A stretch of 64,000 bases of DNA, from contig NC_067198.1 in assembly GCF_000699445.3 (NCBI RefSeq), positions 19,920,536 to 19,984,535 of the forward strand. Direction: 5' to 3'. Position 1 is the first letter of the stretch. The number at the start of each line of letters is the position of its first letter. Below the pieces are notes generated by a model. That model ran no database searches. It was given only the letters and a program-made list of their open reading frames with translations, and was not told the origin of the DNA. Origin of the DNA: Schistosoma haematobium. Taxonomy: Eukaryota > Platyhelminthes > Trematoda > Strigeidida > Schistosomatidae. Below, piece after piece: positions 21,640 to 33,295 of this stretch. The translations under genes and the position numbers were made by a program.

Positions 21640-22960
21640 AAAGCATCTTACTTGACTATAGCCATACCTGAAACATTGTATAAAAGGGCACATCCACAAA
21701 ATTCCATTTTCCAGTCTTAAGACGTTTGAGTATTAGACCCATAAACACCTTTCTTATGGACGACTTCATGAACTCATAACGACTTTCACCTAACTGCTCA
21801 ATGAGAACACACTGGAGTCTCATGAATTTATGCAACAATCGATGATACCAATCCTGGTAACCCTCAATATTACACATTAAACGAACTTCACAATGTCCTT
21901 GTCTGCAGTCCTCCTAAAAACAAGGAAAACAAAGGGCCTTCTCCCTTTCGTCACACTACCTATCACTAACTGATAAATCCAGGGACCGAAAACAGTTTTC
22001 TGTTGAATGGTTCTCCGCGTATATTACTCATTTTGGCTTTATATCGATTGTATTTCACGACTGCTGTCACGTGGAGCAAACGTTCTTGTTCAAGGTCCAT
22101 GCATTACCTAGTGAAATCTGTCCAAATCTACTGGGTAACATTCTTACACTAGACGATACGAATTCTGTTAACTTAGTAAATGTGGGATCCCGGACATTCG
22201 CTATCACCCTCTTGAATATCTTGGCCCATTTCATCTGTAACGCTGGAAGCGACTTCTTTACTGTGCTCTTTAGAGTTTCAAGAGAGTTTAGGCAAGTCGA
22301 ATAATCCATTTATTCCGGGGTTATAAAATAACTTGTCTTTTCATTGCTAGTTTATACAAGGTTTTCGTGTCACTACATTCTGTACTAGAGCCTTCAATCA
22401 AATCCTTTAACGAGGCTTGGTTAACTTGATTTGTCCTGCCAAATAACCGCTTCATTATTTCGCATGCCCTGTGATAACTAAATGATAGTGAAAGAACTAC
22501 GAAATCCTCCATAGTCTCTCAAGCCTTCGCTTACAACAAGGTATCAAGAATAAAGTCCGCTGATCATAATTTTCAATGTTGGACACAACATGCATCTCAA
22601 ACTGTCTCATAAACTTACAGTACTCTGCTGGCTGGCCATCAAAACTACATAGTTCTAGCTTAGAAAGCTAGAGCCCCTCATTAAGAGATGACTGTGTAAC
22701 TTTTCCCTTCCATTTTCCTGAGTAATTCAACATTTGTTGTTTCAAATGTTGTTAGCTTAACTCTGGGGTTATAATGAGAATGGCTAACGAAACGGCGAAT
22801 ATGTTTCAGACGTATATTATCGCAATGCAAAGCAGAAGTTGCTTCAGCATTCGTATCCTCTTCTAGCTTTAAGGACCAAAACTCTCTCTGAAGGCGCAGT
22901 AGTTGTTTTCCCTGTTTATCACTGAACTTTCAAACTTCTACATGTATCTGTCCGTTAATT
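21640..22960 (-). mobile_element. BEL/Pao LTR retrotransposon gag remnant
   Basis: Antisense frames follow a BEL/Pao gag in order. A LELCSFDGQPAEYCKFMRQF segment near 22600-22660 has the FDGxPxxYxxF signature of the DUF1759 family. YHRACEIMKRLFGRTNQV with LKDLIEG follows near 22400-22480, then the MKWAK...PTFTKLTEFVSS segment at 22140-22250. A zinc-knuckle-like CRQGHCE...MCNIEGYQDWYHRLLHK lies near 21830-21900. Frameshifts and stops separate the pieces, and no protease, RT or LTR was recognised nearby. In schistosomes the BEL family is represented by Sinbad; identity to it is not tested. Confidence 0.78.
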
Positions 22961-22969
22961 GCGTTTCAA

Positions 22970-24060
22970 TTCGGCCAAAGCCATACTAGAACTAACTTTA
23001 ATATGTCGACTATCCTCACTAATTCAGGAGCCGTGACATGAAAGTGTATCAAAAGGGATTTGCAAATATCTGGAAGTATGTCTGCCTCCATTTTTTCTCG
23101 GTTTAACATTAAGTTTACGACGGACTTCTTGGTGTACTTACCATGCGTCTCAAATATTTTTCAAATGATTACTGTTAGTGTGAGAACCGTGATACTCGTG
23201 ATTCCAGTATTTAATCTGAATGCAGAGCCAACTAAACAAGATTTGTTTGATTAGGCCAAGTTAGGATTTTGTAAGACGTACGAAGAATTTTTGAGTGACT
23301 CATCAAATTGTATCAAAATACAAACTCTGTGCTCAACTGAAATTATTCTAATTTGAGATAAAAATAAATTATATCAAAGTACGAAATACGTCAGACGATA
23401 TATCCCGTACTATATGGTCAAAGGCTTCTTTATGATAAAACAGCGTGCTGAACAGCTATAGAAATAGTAAACAAACAAGCACACAGTACCTGGTAATCAA
23501 TAACGACATGCCCAGCATCTCTGGATCAAACGTCTATCCACAAGGATACGAGCAAACATATGTGGCAGACAATCAAAGGTCATCAATCAATAACACCTCA
23601 CTCTTGAATTTACTTAAACACGACTGAATTGTTGATAGCCTACGAACGTGCAAGAGTAATAAATTCAAATACCTAATCAATATTAAATAATAAAAGTGCA
23701 GAAAAAGATGATTGAGAAACGTTGTAAGAGACCTGGGTAAAAGTTGAAACACAAGGAGAAATGGGATAAAAATGGTGCTTCACTCAACATTTCAGAGGAA
23801 TTTCCCGAGTATTTTTCCCGTCACGAAGAGTGCTCTATCGATTCTGTAAACCCATGAAGGGGTCGGATTTTAACCACCCGACCTTTGAAGCGGATAATAT
23901 AATTACAGAAAAGATTTATATCTAACAACCAACGCAAAGAAAAAGTTACCAATAGAGAACGCGGAAACATTAATTCAATAAATCAGAAATCATGGCTGTT
24001 ATATCCGAGCGGAGATTAATCACGAGTAACTTCTGAGACATTAATTGACTAATATATATT
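22970..24060. other. Unassigned sequence
   Basis: No recognised gene. A 60-aa frame at 23445-23627 and one at 23060-23254 carry no motif. Confidence 0.35.
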
Positions 24061-24067
24061 CTTATGG

Positions 24068-24493
24068 TGTAACTATTCAACAACTAGATTGTGTATATTT
24101 ATATTCCTTTTATTATAAGCTTTATTTTGACTTTTGATTTATTATTGTACGATTTACGGTTCTTAAGCTATGTTCATTTTATTGACTACTGCCTCCCACG
24201 CTTACAGTCACACTTGGCCAAATATTGTGTACACATGTTAATTTCTATTTAACGGCGGGTTGTGATCTGTCTGGTTGATATATAAACCGAGTATGTCTGA
24301 AATTAACGATTCGATTCATATTGCAGAAGCTGGTATTGAATTCTGGACTCAAGTGGACGGGCTAAGAAGACATAGGACAAATAAGGACGCTAGACTGCTC
24401 ATACCTGTTGCACGTCATTGGTTTGGCATAGTGTTAAGTTTGTATAAGTCGTACTTTGATTGGTAGAGAAACCACGGACATAAAGTCATAACA
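24068..24493 (+). repeat. LTR-like repeat family L2, copy A (putative solo LTR)
   Basis: The 426-base unit starts TGTAACTATTC and ends GTCATAACA, giving TGT...ACA ends, and is flanked by ATGG on both sides (24064-24067 and 24494-24497), as expected for a 4-bp LTR target duplication. Two diverged copies lie at 27555-27970 and 47480-47911. Shared blocks include TCTGTCTGGTTG-TATA, the TATGTCTGAAAT block and CACGTCATTGG-like sequence. Confidence 0.65.
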
Positions 24494-24569
24494 ATGGCCC
24501 ATTCTCTCAGGTGTAGTCAATACGTATGACTTGTCCTTACTCACGTTAAATGCATTATTCTATCTTTAA

Positions 24570-24736
24570 CACAATTTTGTTCTTTACGTCATATTGCTGA
24601 TTTCTACGATACGACGAGTCAGAATAGATAACTTTCAAGCAAGATCTGATCGACTAGGCAGTCAGATTAGTACATATCTACAATTTTAGGATTAGGTCTA
24701 TTACCATGATAACGAAGTAGACCACAATTCTACAAA
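24570..24736 (+). repeat. Partial copy of the L1 LTR family (3' part)
   Basis: It ends with CTACAATTTTAGGATTAGG and ACCACAATTCTACA, matching the right end of the solo LTR at 32406-32820 and the LTR part of 3779-3973. The left half is not recognisable here. Confidence 0.65.
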
Positions 24737-24859
24737 CTCAAATGAATTATACAACAACCAATTACATTAAACTAAAGAGGCATCGTAATTACTGTTATTA
24801 TTATTATTACTCGCGTATAATTACCCACTTAACTCACGTTAGTGAATAACGGAACTAAA

Positions 24860-25215
24860 GAAACCAAATACGAGGACGGATTTTTAATATACATCTTTCA
24901 TGCACTCAGTGATTTAAACAGGCAATCAGAGAGACTGGACAAAGGGGGAAAAAGAAGCAAACTTTAAGAGAGAAGTGAGCCAACTCGACTAAATCAAACG
25001 TTAATCAATATTTATAGCCAGTTAAAAATAGACTACATATATGTGATGAGTAGGATAAGATGTGCACATACATACGCTCATCTAAAAGCAGTCAGAATAA
25101 ATAAGCCAATAAGTGGAAATGTTAAGATGTGGTTTAAGAAGAATAGATAGATTGACTTATCCGGAAGCTAGAATAAACTATGTGGGTTTAGAATAGCACA
25201 TGACGTTACACAATT
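24860..25215 (+). repeat. Interspersed repeat family R3, copy 1
   Basis: It aligns along its length with 49300-49670. Shared blocks: CAAATACGAG, CCAACTCGA-T-GATCAAACGT-like, ATGTGATGAGTAGG-TAAG, AAAAGCAGT-AG and GCTAGAATAA. Identity of the element is unknown. Confidence 0.65.
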
Positions 25216-25239
25216 CCACACCATTATTTTTTACAATTG

Positions 25240-25690
25240 TGCATTTAGGCTAAATATGGTGTAATTAGTATGGAATTATTGACTGATTCGGTACTAGTAC
25301 ATTTATCGTTGTCGCTATAATAATAGACTTAATCCAAACGTTGTGGATTTGCCATAATGTGACTGCCAAATCTATGAGATCTTATATGGGAGTCCCATCA
25401 TTTTCTACACTGATCTGTCATATCATGACAATCGGCAATATGATGTTTGGCACGTACGGAGAACACATTTCGGGCTGGGTATAGAGTAATATATTGAATA
25501 CATAAAACAATAAGTTATATAGAATGACCGTGCTTGAATAGCCGAGTCATGTTATATCGAATTGTTGTTTCCGTGTTCAGTATTTTTGACTTCCGAGTTT
25601 TAAATATTGAGCGTTGAGTAATTATATGTTCAGCTTTGAGAACCGTGTTGTTAGGAGCCAATACCTCCATATCAGCACCTGAAGGAAATT
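25240..25690. repeat. Interspersed repeat family R1, copy 2
   Basis: A diverged copy of 4449-4872. Shared blocks include ATTTTCTACAC, CATATCATGACAATC, TTTCGGGCTGGGTATAGAG and GAATGACCGTGCTTGAATAG. Confidence 0.6.
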
Positions 25691-26565
25691 AGATAATTAA
25701 GTGCATTGTTACTGTGCAGTCAAACAGGCAAACTTGGAATACCTGTAGATCATTGCTTTCTGATCAACATATTCCTGCAAGCAATCAAAGGAGCTCCAGA
25801 AATTAACTTCTCTCTACCCATGCTGGTGAGTAACTTCAATGTTACTTAGTTCTACTCTCAAGACAATAAGTCCGAACTAATTTCGATATTAGGGGATTGA
25901 TTGATGACTCAAGCACTGTGTTGAATATTGCTACCGATGAATTTTTGAAAAACACCCATTTGAAGATTTCGCTAATTCCAACTCACGATCGATTGGACCA
26001 AAGTTTTAGGTTAGTTTTGAGTTTCTTTCGTAACTTTTATTCTGCCGAAAATGTCATTGAATCCCGTAGGGATTAAACGGACCTGCCTTTAAGGTGAGCT
26101 ACGTCCTTACTAATCATGAGTTGTAAGTTAAAGAGCAGTCTTTCTTGGACCTCCTGGAGAAAATGACCATGCCTTCATATCTTTTTTCCCTCTAAAATCA
26201 ATATGCTTGTTAAACGTAAGTGATACAGAAGTTTTCACGAAACTGACTACGTTTTTACTAAAGCGGACTTCAAAGATGTATCCAGTTTAAATGAACAACA
26301 CTCTATCGACGTAGAAGAATGATGAAATCTCTGTAAGAACATCCCATCCAATTCATCTGCCAACATTCTCTTTGTCGGTCATAAAACAGACCTCCTATGT
26401 TGGCCTTCTGCTTAGATCTACAATCTGTATGCTTATCAAGAGTAAGAACGTTGTATGAAAAATCGATATTACTCTTGTGATGCATGTGACTCGTCATAGT
26501 ACTAGGCAGTACGCAAAAAAAGCAATCAGAATATCAAATGGGGTAGAATAACTCACCAATATTGC

Positions 26566-28640
26566 GTGATGAAGTCTATGAGTAGTTTATACGCATTTTT
26601 CTGTGGAGGTAATGTACACACCACACTAAATATCTTGATTCAAGATTCCTTAATAGCCTACGGCTTCTTCAGTAAAGATACTAATCCAGTAGCTGAAGAG
26701 TTTCAACCCAATTATTCTCAATCTTTTATACTTGTATGTAATGACTACTACCTCATCTTTTCCATCGATAACCAAATCTCCTTAATTACGTGTTCAGTTT
26801 CCAAGGTCGTGTGGTTAGGAACCAGTGCCACAATAGAGTCATCGACACTAAAAGTTAACGATATTCTAATGAGCCTGTCCGTCCATAAATCTACCAGATC
26901 AGATGGTATCATACCCAAAGTACTGTATAAATTTTTGGACTTTCTTTACTCCCTCTTGGTATTATTTTCAATTGTTTCTTAGTCAAAGATGAATTTCCGG
27001 CCGAGTAGAGAAAGATAATAGTTGTACAGTAAGGAAGTAATGAGTCTGAAGGGTCCAGTTACCGACTAATTGTCTCACAGTAACGGTCACGAGAACAGTG
27101 AACAATAAGTCTCACTGTAGTCACCTACTCAGCAGATCCATTTTCTCTTGGTCCAAACAAGGCTTCCGATCTTGTAGATCCTGAAGCACAATATCGCTAA
27201 CTATTTGGAATGGCTGGGCCACCCCACTGGTACACAACCATCCGGCACATCTTGGTCTCCAGTTTGTATCGTCGGCACTCGACAAGGTTGGTCATCGGAC
27301 TCAATCTCACATACTGAGTTTGACAAGCGAAAGCAAGGACAGGATAATAAAGTTCTCAGATTAATCGTTCTTCCCTTATTTTCAATAAATACAGAAGGCA
27401 TGGAATGAGTAGCAATAGATCTCTACCCTCCGCTCACCTTTTGAAAGACCCTTGTATCATACTGCTGATCACTCTCTGTTATGTCCTGATTAGCATAGTG
27501 AATGGTAACTTTTAAGATCCATTTATGGACCAATACTAGACATATATTTTATCGTATAATTGTTGAATAACTAAACTATTCATATTCCTCTCATTATAAG
27601 TTTTATTTTGACCTATGAACTAATATTATACGTCTTACCACTCTTGGATTATGCCATGTCTATTAATCACTAACCCCGCATTCACAGCCACTTTTGGTTA
27701 AATCTTGTACAAATGTTGTTTTCTATTTTATGGTGCGTTGTGGTCTGTCTGGTTGGTATACAAACCCAGTATGTTTTAAATAAATGGTTCATACTGCAGA
27801 GGCTGAGATTGGTGTTCTCGACTTAACTGGCTGGGCTAGAACCAATCAAGATTCTGGACTGTTCGTACGGGTTTTACGCGTCATTGGTCTTGTCGATAAT
27901 TCACTGCTCTCTAATTGGCGGTATTGTTACGTTACACATTAACAGGGCACACAGGCCACAAGTTACAACACTCTCTTTACTCGACTAGACCTCTGATACA
28001 CTTCGGTTACAAATCGCACCCAAAAAGCCATTCGCTCAAGACGGAAAAAGAAAAAAGCACACGAAAAATACGTGGTTTTTCTTGTGACATGAAACTACAT
28101 ACTGAGAACTATGGGGATGGTACACTTTAATAAATCTTTCGTAAAAAGGGCTTTATTTTCCAACCTACGCCTATCTCATATACTAAAGGTGGAAGGAATA
28201 CAACGAGACTTCACACGCAAAATACTTAAAACTGAATCAGTCATTGACTACAGTTCCGGAAGCCAAATCTTAGGAACAGAACCGCTTTGGAAAAGAAAGC
28301 TTAGGTCTAATTTGGTTCTTTACTTCAAACTACTCAAAAACCTTACTTATTCAATATGTAATATAGTTCTTGCCTGAGATTCACATGAATACGAACTTCG
28401 AAACGAAGTATCTACGGTCAAAGTTGAGAAATACAGATCAAAAACTCGGTGAAACGTCTTTCTTATCAAGTATGCAATAGTATGGAACAGTCTTCTTTCC
28501 GAAATACGCATGACAGATGAATTACATACGTTCGTAAAACCGCTTGATCAAGCCCTCACTTGCACTGATCTAGCACGTGCGAACATATCTGTGCCCTACT
28601 CAGACATCATAGGCTCTCCATGTGTCTAGACCAAAATGTT
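26566..28640 (+). mobile_element. Decayed CR1-like LINE, RT region, split by LTR-like repeat
   Basis: The frame at 26566-26982 ends with a segment resembling the RT N-terminal pattern (SLSVHKSTRSDGIIPKVLYK, compare the usual SPGPDGIxPxxL). The frame at 28111-28377 has the C-terminal pattern PLWKRKLRSNLVLYFKLLKN. Between them lies repeat L2 copy B (27555-27970). Intermediate palm motifs are too decayed to call. The 3' region continues into 28640-29410, which is duplicated at 5820-7910. Confidence 0.55.
27555..27970 (+). repeat. LTR-like repeat family L2, copy B
   Basis: About 416 bases matching 24068-24493, running from TATAATTGTTGAATAAC to AAGTTACAACA. The first TG is mutated and no clear target duplication remains, so it is older than copy A. 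It interrupts a LINE remnant. Confidence 0.6.
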
Positions 28641-29410
28641 CTTCAAGTTCAGTTTGCCTTATTTTTCCTACTTTTCAGTTGTATTGGTTACTTTTCCAAC
28701 CCTATTTCTTCACTTGAACTAGACAGGTAACTCACTTGACCTATCGATACTGTTCAACTAAACTTGGTCGCTAAGGGACACTCACTACCACCCTAAAAAG
28801 TCGAGAGGACCGCACAATCGACTGCTTACTACCAGTGGTCTTGCATGTATGGAACCTGTTGCCCATCAACTGGTTAAGACAACACAAAATAACATCAGCA
28901 CCAAGTTAGTGTGAGTTTTTTCCTGTTTATTCTTCATTGGATTTTCACACTATGGTGACTAGCAATTAATATTATTTCTCCACTCGTTACCTTATCTACA
29001 ACTCATATACTCCTATACTTTTCCGCCTGCTTTAATAAACAACCATCCTACATTATACCCTTCCTGATGCTTATACTCTGATTGGCAAACTATACTTTAT
29101 ACTATAGTCAATTAAAGCAGTGCATCGATGCCTTACTCACAGTCCATAACTTGTAACTGCCTGATAAGCTTGTAAAATGGTACTTATAAAAATAGTGTTT
29201 TCCAACAGGATGTAAAACACAGAAAACTGTGTGAGGTATGACATATATCCAAAAATAAGCTTAAATGAGCCGAACATCACAAAAGGAGGGAGGGTGGAGT
29301 TGTTGACCAGCAAGCACTGATGGTGAGGGCGATGACTTCAATCCACCCGTGTTTGTGGGGCAGAACGTTTTGTATATATCAGGCTCGTTATGATTGAGAA
29401 CAAGTCAATC
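28641..29410 (+). repeat. LINE 3' region shared with 5820-7910
   Basis: Continuation of the LINE remnant. It aligns in pieces with 6060-6690 and 7770-7910 in the same order. No open frame. Confidence 0.5.
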
Positions 29411-29985
29411 AATCTGAGATATAGATTGTCTACTCACACTCACCACTCAGACTCATGTTTCCAATTTTATGCTGAATTAGCTATTCTAATAAGACAACCT
29501 ATAACATGCTAACTCGGACTTTTACACTAGGATTGTGTGGCTGGCAGCCGATGAACAAAAGAAAGAAAGGGAGGAAAAATTAGACAATAAAAGATATGGT
29601 TATTAGTATTCTTAACGCTTCACTCTCTATATGCATACTCCCTTCTAATAAACCGCTTTCCTTGTACCAACCTTGACTTCCCTTCCTTCATGTGAGCTTA
29701 CTCCAACTTGTTAAACATCACAACTGATTGTTCTTTATTACTACTTTCTTTTATATGGAGCCTCTGACTTCATTTCACTGTAACAAGAGATAATATGAAT
29801 TTAAGCTAATTTATCATACCTCTGTCTGTTCTAGTAAAAAACGCTTGACAGCGTTTGGCTTCCATATCCAAGTGCCTTGGTGCTCTTTTGTTTCTCTTTT
29901 CTCCTTCTTCAGAACCTTGCACCGAAGGAACAGCTATGGAACTCTTGACGTACGCATCTCCTCAAGTTCGTAGTTCGCAGCAAGC
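29411..29985. other. Unassigned, possibly CR1-like 3'UTR on the minus strand
   Basis: This stretch follows the C-terminus of the antisense CR1-like element. I could not define the element's 3' end or a tail repeat. Confidence 0.35.
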
Positions 29986-30464
29986 GCCCTACGAGTCTAC
30001 TTTCAGCTTCAGTTTGGAAGGGACAGGAGGCTTGATGGCCTGTATAAGTCCTGGCAATGGTGGTCTCTCAGTCGATTCAACTTTCTTTTGAAAGAGTCGA
30101 CGGATGGAGCCTCAACCACGTGCTGAGGTAGTGAATTCCACTCGTTGATGATTCGATGGGAAAGTCGATAGTCAGCCGACAAGTAATTTGTTCTTGGCTT
30201 GTGAACTTTTTTGGAGTATCCTCGTAAATTCTCTGTTTTGGGAGACAAGAAAAATGAGGGCATGTCAAGTGCGAATATGGCACTAAGCAATTTGAAGACT
30301 GTGATCAAGTCGCCTCTAGTCCCACGGTGTGACAACGGGAACAGGTTTAGCTTGGCCAGTCGAGCATCGTACGGAAGCTTCGCTATTACGGGAATCTGTG
30401 TAGTTGCTGTCCTCTGAACCTTCCCCAGAAGCTCACTGTCTTTTTTTAAACAAGGGCTAGCCGC

Positions 30465-30857
30465 TTACATGCAGTACTCAAGTTTAGGATGTACAAACAC
30501 TGTATACAAAGTCAAAAACGTTTCAGCGTCGACATGACTAAAAGCCATACGTATTGACCATAAGGTTCTAAAACCTTTGGCGGCTATTGCATAGCAGCGC
30601 TCAGTAGTCTTTAAGTCTTGGCTAACGATGAATCTTATGTCATTATGTATCTGTACGACAAGTGGCTCAGTGTTATTCATCGTGTATGTAACTGTACCTT
30701 GATGACCGATATGCATTTCAACACACATGGAAGTATTTATCGGCAACTGCCAGGTTTGAGACCATTCAAATAATTTCTTCAGGTCATTTTGGAATTCTAA
30801 GCTATCAACCTTACATCGTATCGTTCTCCATATCTTGACATCGTCAGCATATAGCAA
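30465..30857 (-). pseudogene. CR1-like reverse transcriptase, YADD and thumb segment
   Basis: A 130-aa open remnant beginning at the catalytic YADD motif (residues 3-6) and ending before the conserved arginine-rich C-terminal block. It lies directly downstream of the palm piece at 30885-31145, from which it is separated by a broken stretch of about 30 bases. Confidence 0.8.
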
Positions 30858-30884
30858 GATCGATGATGATAGGAGACGGGGAAG

Positions 30885-31145
30885 TTAATTTACATACAAG
30901 AGAAATAGCACTGGCCCCAAAACTGTACCCTGGAGCACTTCACTAAGCACAGTTTCCCAGCTAGATAACTTTGAGTTCACCCGTACTATTTGTCGGCGCC
31001 CAACTAGGAAGTCTTTTATCCACATCAATAGGTTGCCTCCAATTCCGACATTTCTTAGCTTATATAACAGCCGGTTGTGCGGCACTTTGTCGAAAGCTTT
31101 GCTGAAATCAATGTAGATTACGTTTACAGGTAACGTTTGGGCCAT
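30885..31145 (-). pseudogene. CR1-like reverse transcriptase, palm motif A and B segment
   Basis: An 86-aa remnant with motif A DFSKAFDKVPH and the turn LQGTVLGPVLFLLYVN. The usual VPQG reads VLQG here, consistent with decay. Confidence 0.8.
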
Positions 31146-31784
31146 AAGAGCGCACCAGCTTTCACAATCGACTAATAATTAGTGAGACAAGAATAACCTA
31201 TTCTGAAAACGTGCTGTTTCTCCGAAAGGATCCGGTTTTCGTCGGGGTACCTAAACAGATCCTTCTGAATAACCTTTAATAAGATGTAAACAACCACACT
31301 AGTTAGGGTAATGGGTCCGTAATTCTCAGGTTTATGTTTCGTACCTGTTTTGAAGACAGGACTTACTATGGCGTTCTTCTAGTCTTTTGGTAAACTTTAT
31401 AACAACTATAAACTTAACAAGCTGAGAAGCATGCTGTGAGCCAACAAATGTTGTAATTCGTAGATCATGCCTGTAAAAATAGCATGTACCTGCTCATGCA
31501 GAAATATATTCTTATTATTTCTTTGCGTCTACAAAGGCTAGAAGAAAATACTTCAAGTGTACTTTATTACTTACTTATTCCCGTTACCATTCACGAAGGA
31601 GCATAGGTTGCCCAACAGCACTTTCTGTCCCACTCTGTCCTGGGCAATCCTTTCAAGTTGCTTTTCATGTCGGCTTCCGATTCTTGTCTCAGTGTGTTCT
31701 TTGGCCTTGCTCTTTTACCTTTCATTTAAGGATTCCAAGTTAGCACCTGTCTCGTGGGCAGTGTGATGATTTCCTCAACGTATG

Positions 31785-32294
31785 TCATGTCATCTTTCGG
31801 CGTCTTCGCATAGTTTCCTCAATTGGAAGCTGGTTTATTCTCTCCCACACTAGGCTGTTGATGATGGCATCCGGCCAACGGACATTCAGTACCTTGAGCA
31901 GAAAGCTGTTAATAAATGCTTGTACATTTTTAATGATGGTTGCAGTTGTTCTACAAGTTTTGACTCCGTACAAAAAGACTGTCTTGACGTCAACATTGGA
32001 GATTCTGACTTTGGTATTGGTTGACAGTTGTTTTGAGTTCCATATGTTTTTCAACTGTAGGAATGCCGCCTTTGTTTTTCCAACCTTTGCCTTTACGTCT
32101 GCATCCGATCCTCCTCGTTCATCGATGACGCTGCTGACCAAGTACATGAAAGGTTCCATTTGTTCCAGATCTTCTCCATCAAGTGTGATTAGGTTGGTGT
32201 TCTCCGTGTTGTATTCGACGGTGTTGCTTTTCTCTTTTGTATGTTGAGGCCTACTGACGCAGAGGCTTCTGCCACAGTGGATGCCTTGTCCCAC
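31785..32294 (-). pseudogene. RTE C-terminal region remnant
   Basis: A 169-aa open remnant covering the part of the RTE protein after the RT core. Conserved-looking features include a Gly/Glu segment EPFMYLVSSVIDERGGSDAD, the LQLKNIWNS block and WPDAIINSLVWERINQLPIE. This region of RTE elements is off-window in the intact copy at 1-2505, so it gives the C-terminal sequence type for the family. Confidence 0.78.
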
Positions 32295-32405
32295 ATTTGT
32301 TGATGTGTACGGTTTAGAAGAGCCAGGTTATCAGCAAAGTTCAAATCGTCTACTTGCATCCAATATGTCCATTCTATTCCATGCTTTCCCTCAAATGTCG
32401 AGGTC

Positions 32406-32820
32406 TGTAGTGACATTGGACCATAACCACGCAATCCTCAAAGCTGAACACGAGATAACTCGGAAAATAGATATTCAATATTTAACGCGGCGAAATACCT
32501 AACGATGGAGAAGGCGGGAAGAGTGTATTGAATGAATTGGAGTTGATTGAATGGCAAGGCTCGGCCATGCGGGCGCGGTCCCTGCGGAATATTACCTTAT
32601 ATATTTTATTCATATTTAATATATCGTTCTTTCTCTAGCCCAAACTTGTTCTTCATCATGTATTGGTAGTTGTTACGATACAATGAGTTCGTGTAGACGA
32701 TGATGTGACTTCCACGTAAGATCTTATACGTTAGACAGTTATATCATGACAAACCTACAATTTTAGGATTAGGTCTATTATTAGAGCAGTACTTATATCA
32801 TGGTAGACCATAATTCTACA
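32406..32820 (+). repeat. Solo LTR (family L1) with 4-bp target duplication
   Basis: The 415-base insert starts TGTAGTGACATTGG and ends ATAATTCTACA, with TGTAG/CTACA inverted ends. It sits in the old RTE copy and is flanked by GGTC at 32402-32405 and 32821-32824. Removing it rejoins the RTE sequence at the position found uninterrupted near base 224 of the intact copy. TG/CA ends plus a 4-bp duplication identify an LTR-retrotransposon solo LTR. Partial copies occur at 3779-3973 and 24570-24736. Confidence 0.85.
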
Positions 32821-33295
32821 GGTCTTCATAATCTAGTCGACCGCCAGAAGAAAGAGAAAAGACGATAGTACGAAGCCTTGTCTGACATCGGTCCTTAATT
32901 GAAATGCATCTGTAAGGTGTCCTCCATACACTACTTTGCAGTGTAGTTCGTCGTGTGAATTCCGGATGATGTCGACGATTCTCTCAAGTTCACCGTAGTG
33001 TTGGAGAAGTTTCCATAAGGTTCTCCTATCCACTCTGTCCAACGCCTTCTCATAGTCAAGGAATTTGATGTATGGTGACGAGTTCAATTCAATTGATTGT
33101 TCAACGATGATGCGTAGTGTCGCGATTCGGTCTGTGTACAACCGGTCCTTACGGAATCCGACCTGTAGATCTTGAAGCTGGATGTTTACTGAAACCTTCA
33201 TTCGGTTCAGCGACACTCTGTGGACGACGTTTTCTGGTGCTTCTGTAGCTGAGCCCACACATTTGTTCAAATCTCTTTATTTTGATATATTGATG
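32626..33295 (-). mobile_element. 670-bp LTR/RTE chimera, second copy
   Basis: Near-identical to 3779-4448 and of the same length. Here it lies inside the longer RTE copy, and the LTR has both ends, so this is the parental arrangement. The open frame at 33270-32833 encodes the same mutated RT fragment. Confidence 0.88.

Larger units (their letters stand above)
29990..31470 (-). mobile_element. CR1-like LINE, 5'-truncated and decayed
   Basis: The minus strand carries RT pieces in order: VIYIDFSKAFDKVPHNRLLY and LQGTVLGPVLFLLYVN (31145-30885), MLYADDVKIWRT with the thumb region (30857-30465), and a C-terminal segment with LSHRIINEWNSLPQHVV (30335-30009). A degraded N-terminal RT continues to about 31470. 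Frames are separated by stops and shifts. The motif style matches the better CR1-like element at 35-40 kb, but the sequences clearly differ, so this is another subfamily. Confidence 0.82.

Noticed and set aside
26566..26982. Single-exon host gene of 138 aa
   Set aside because: Its end matches the RT N-terminal pattern of CR1-like LINEs, and another remnant of the same kind follows at 28111-28377.
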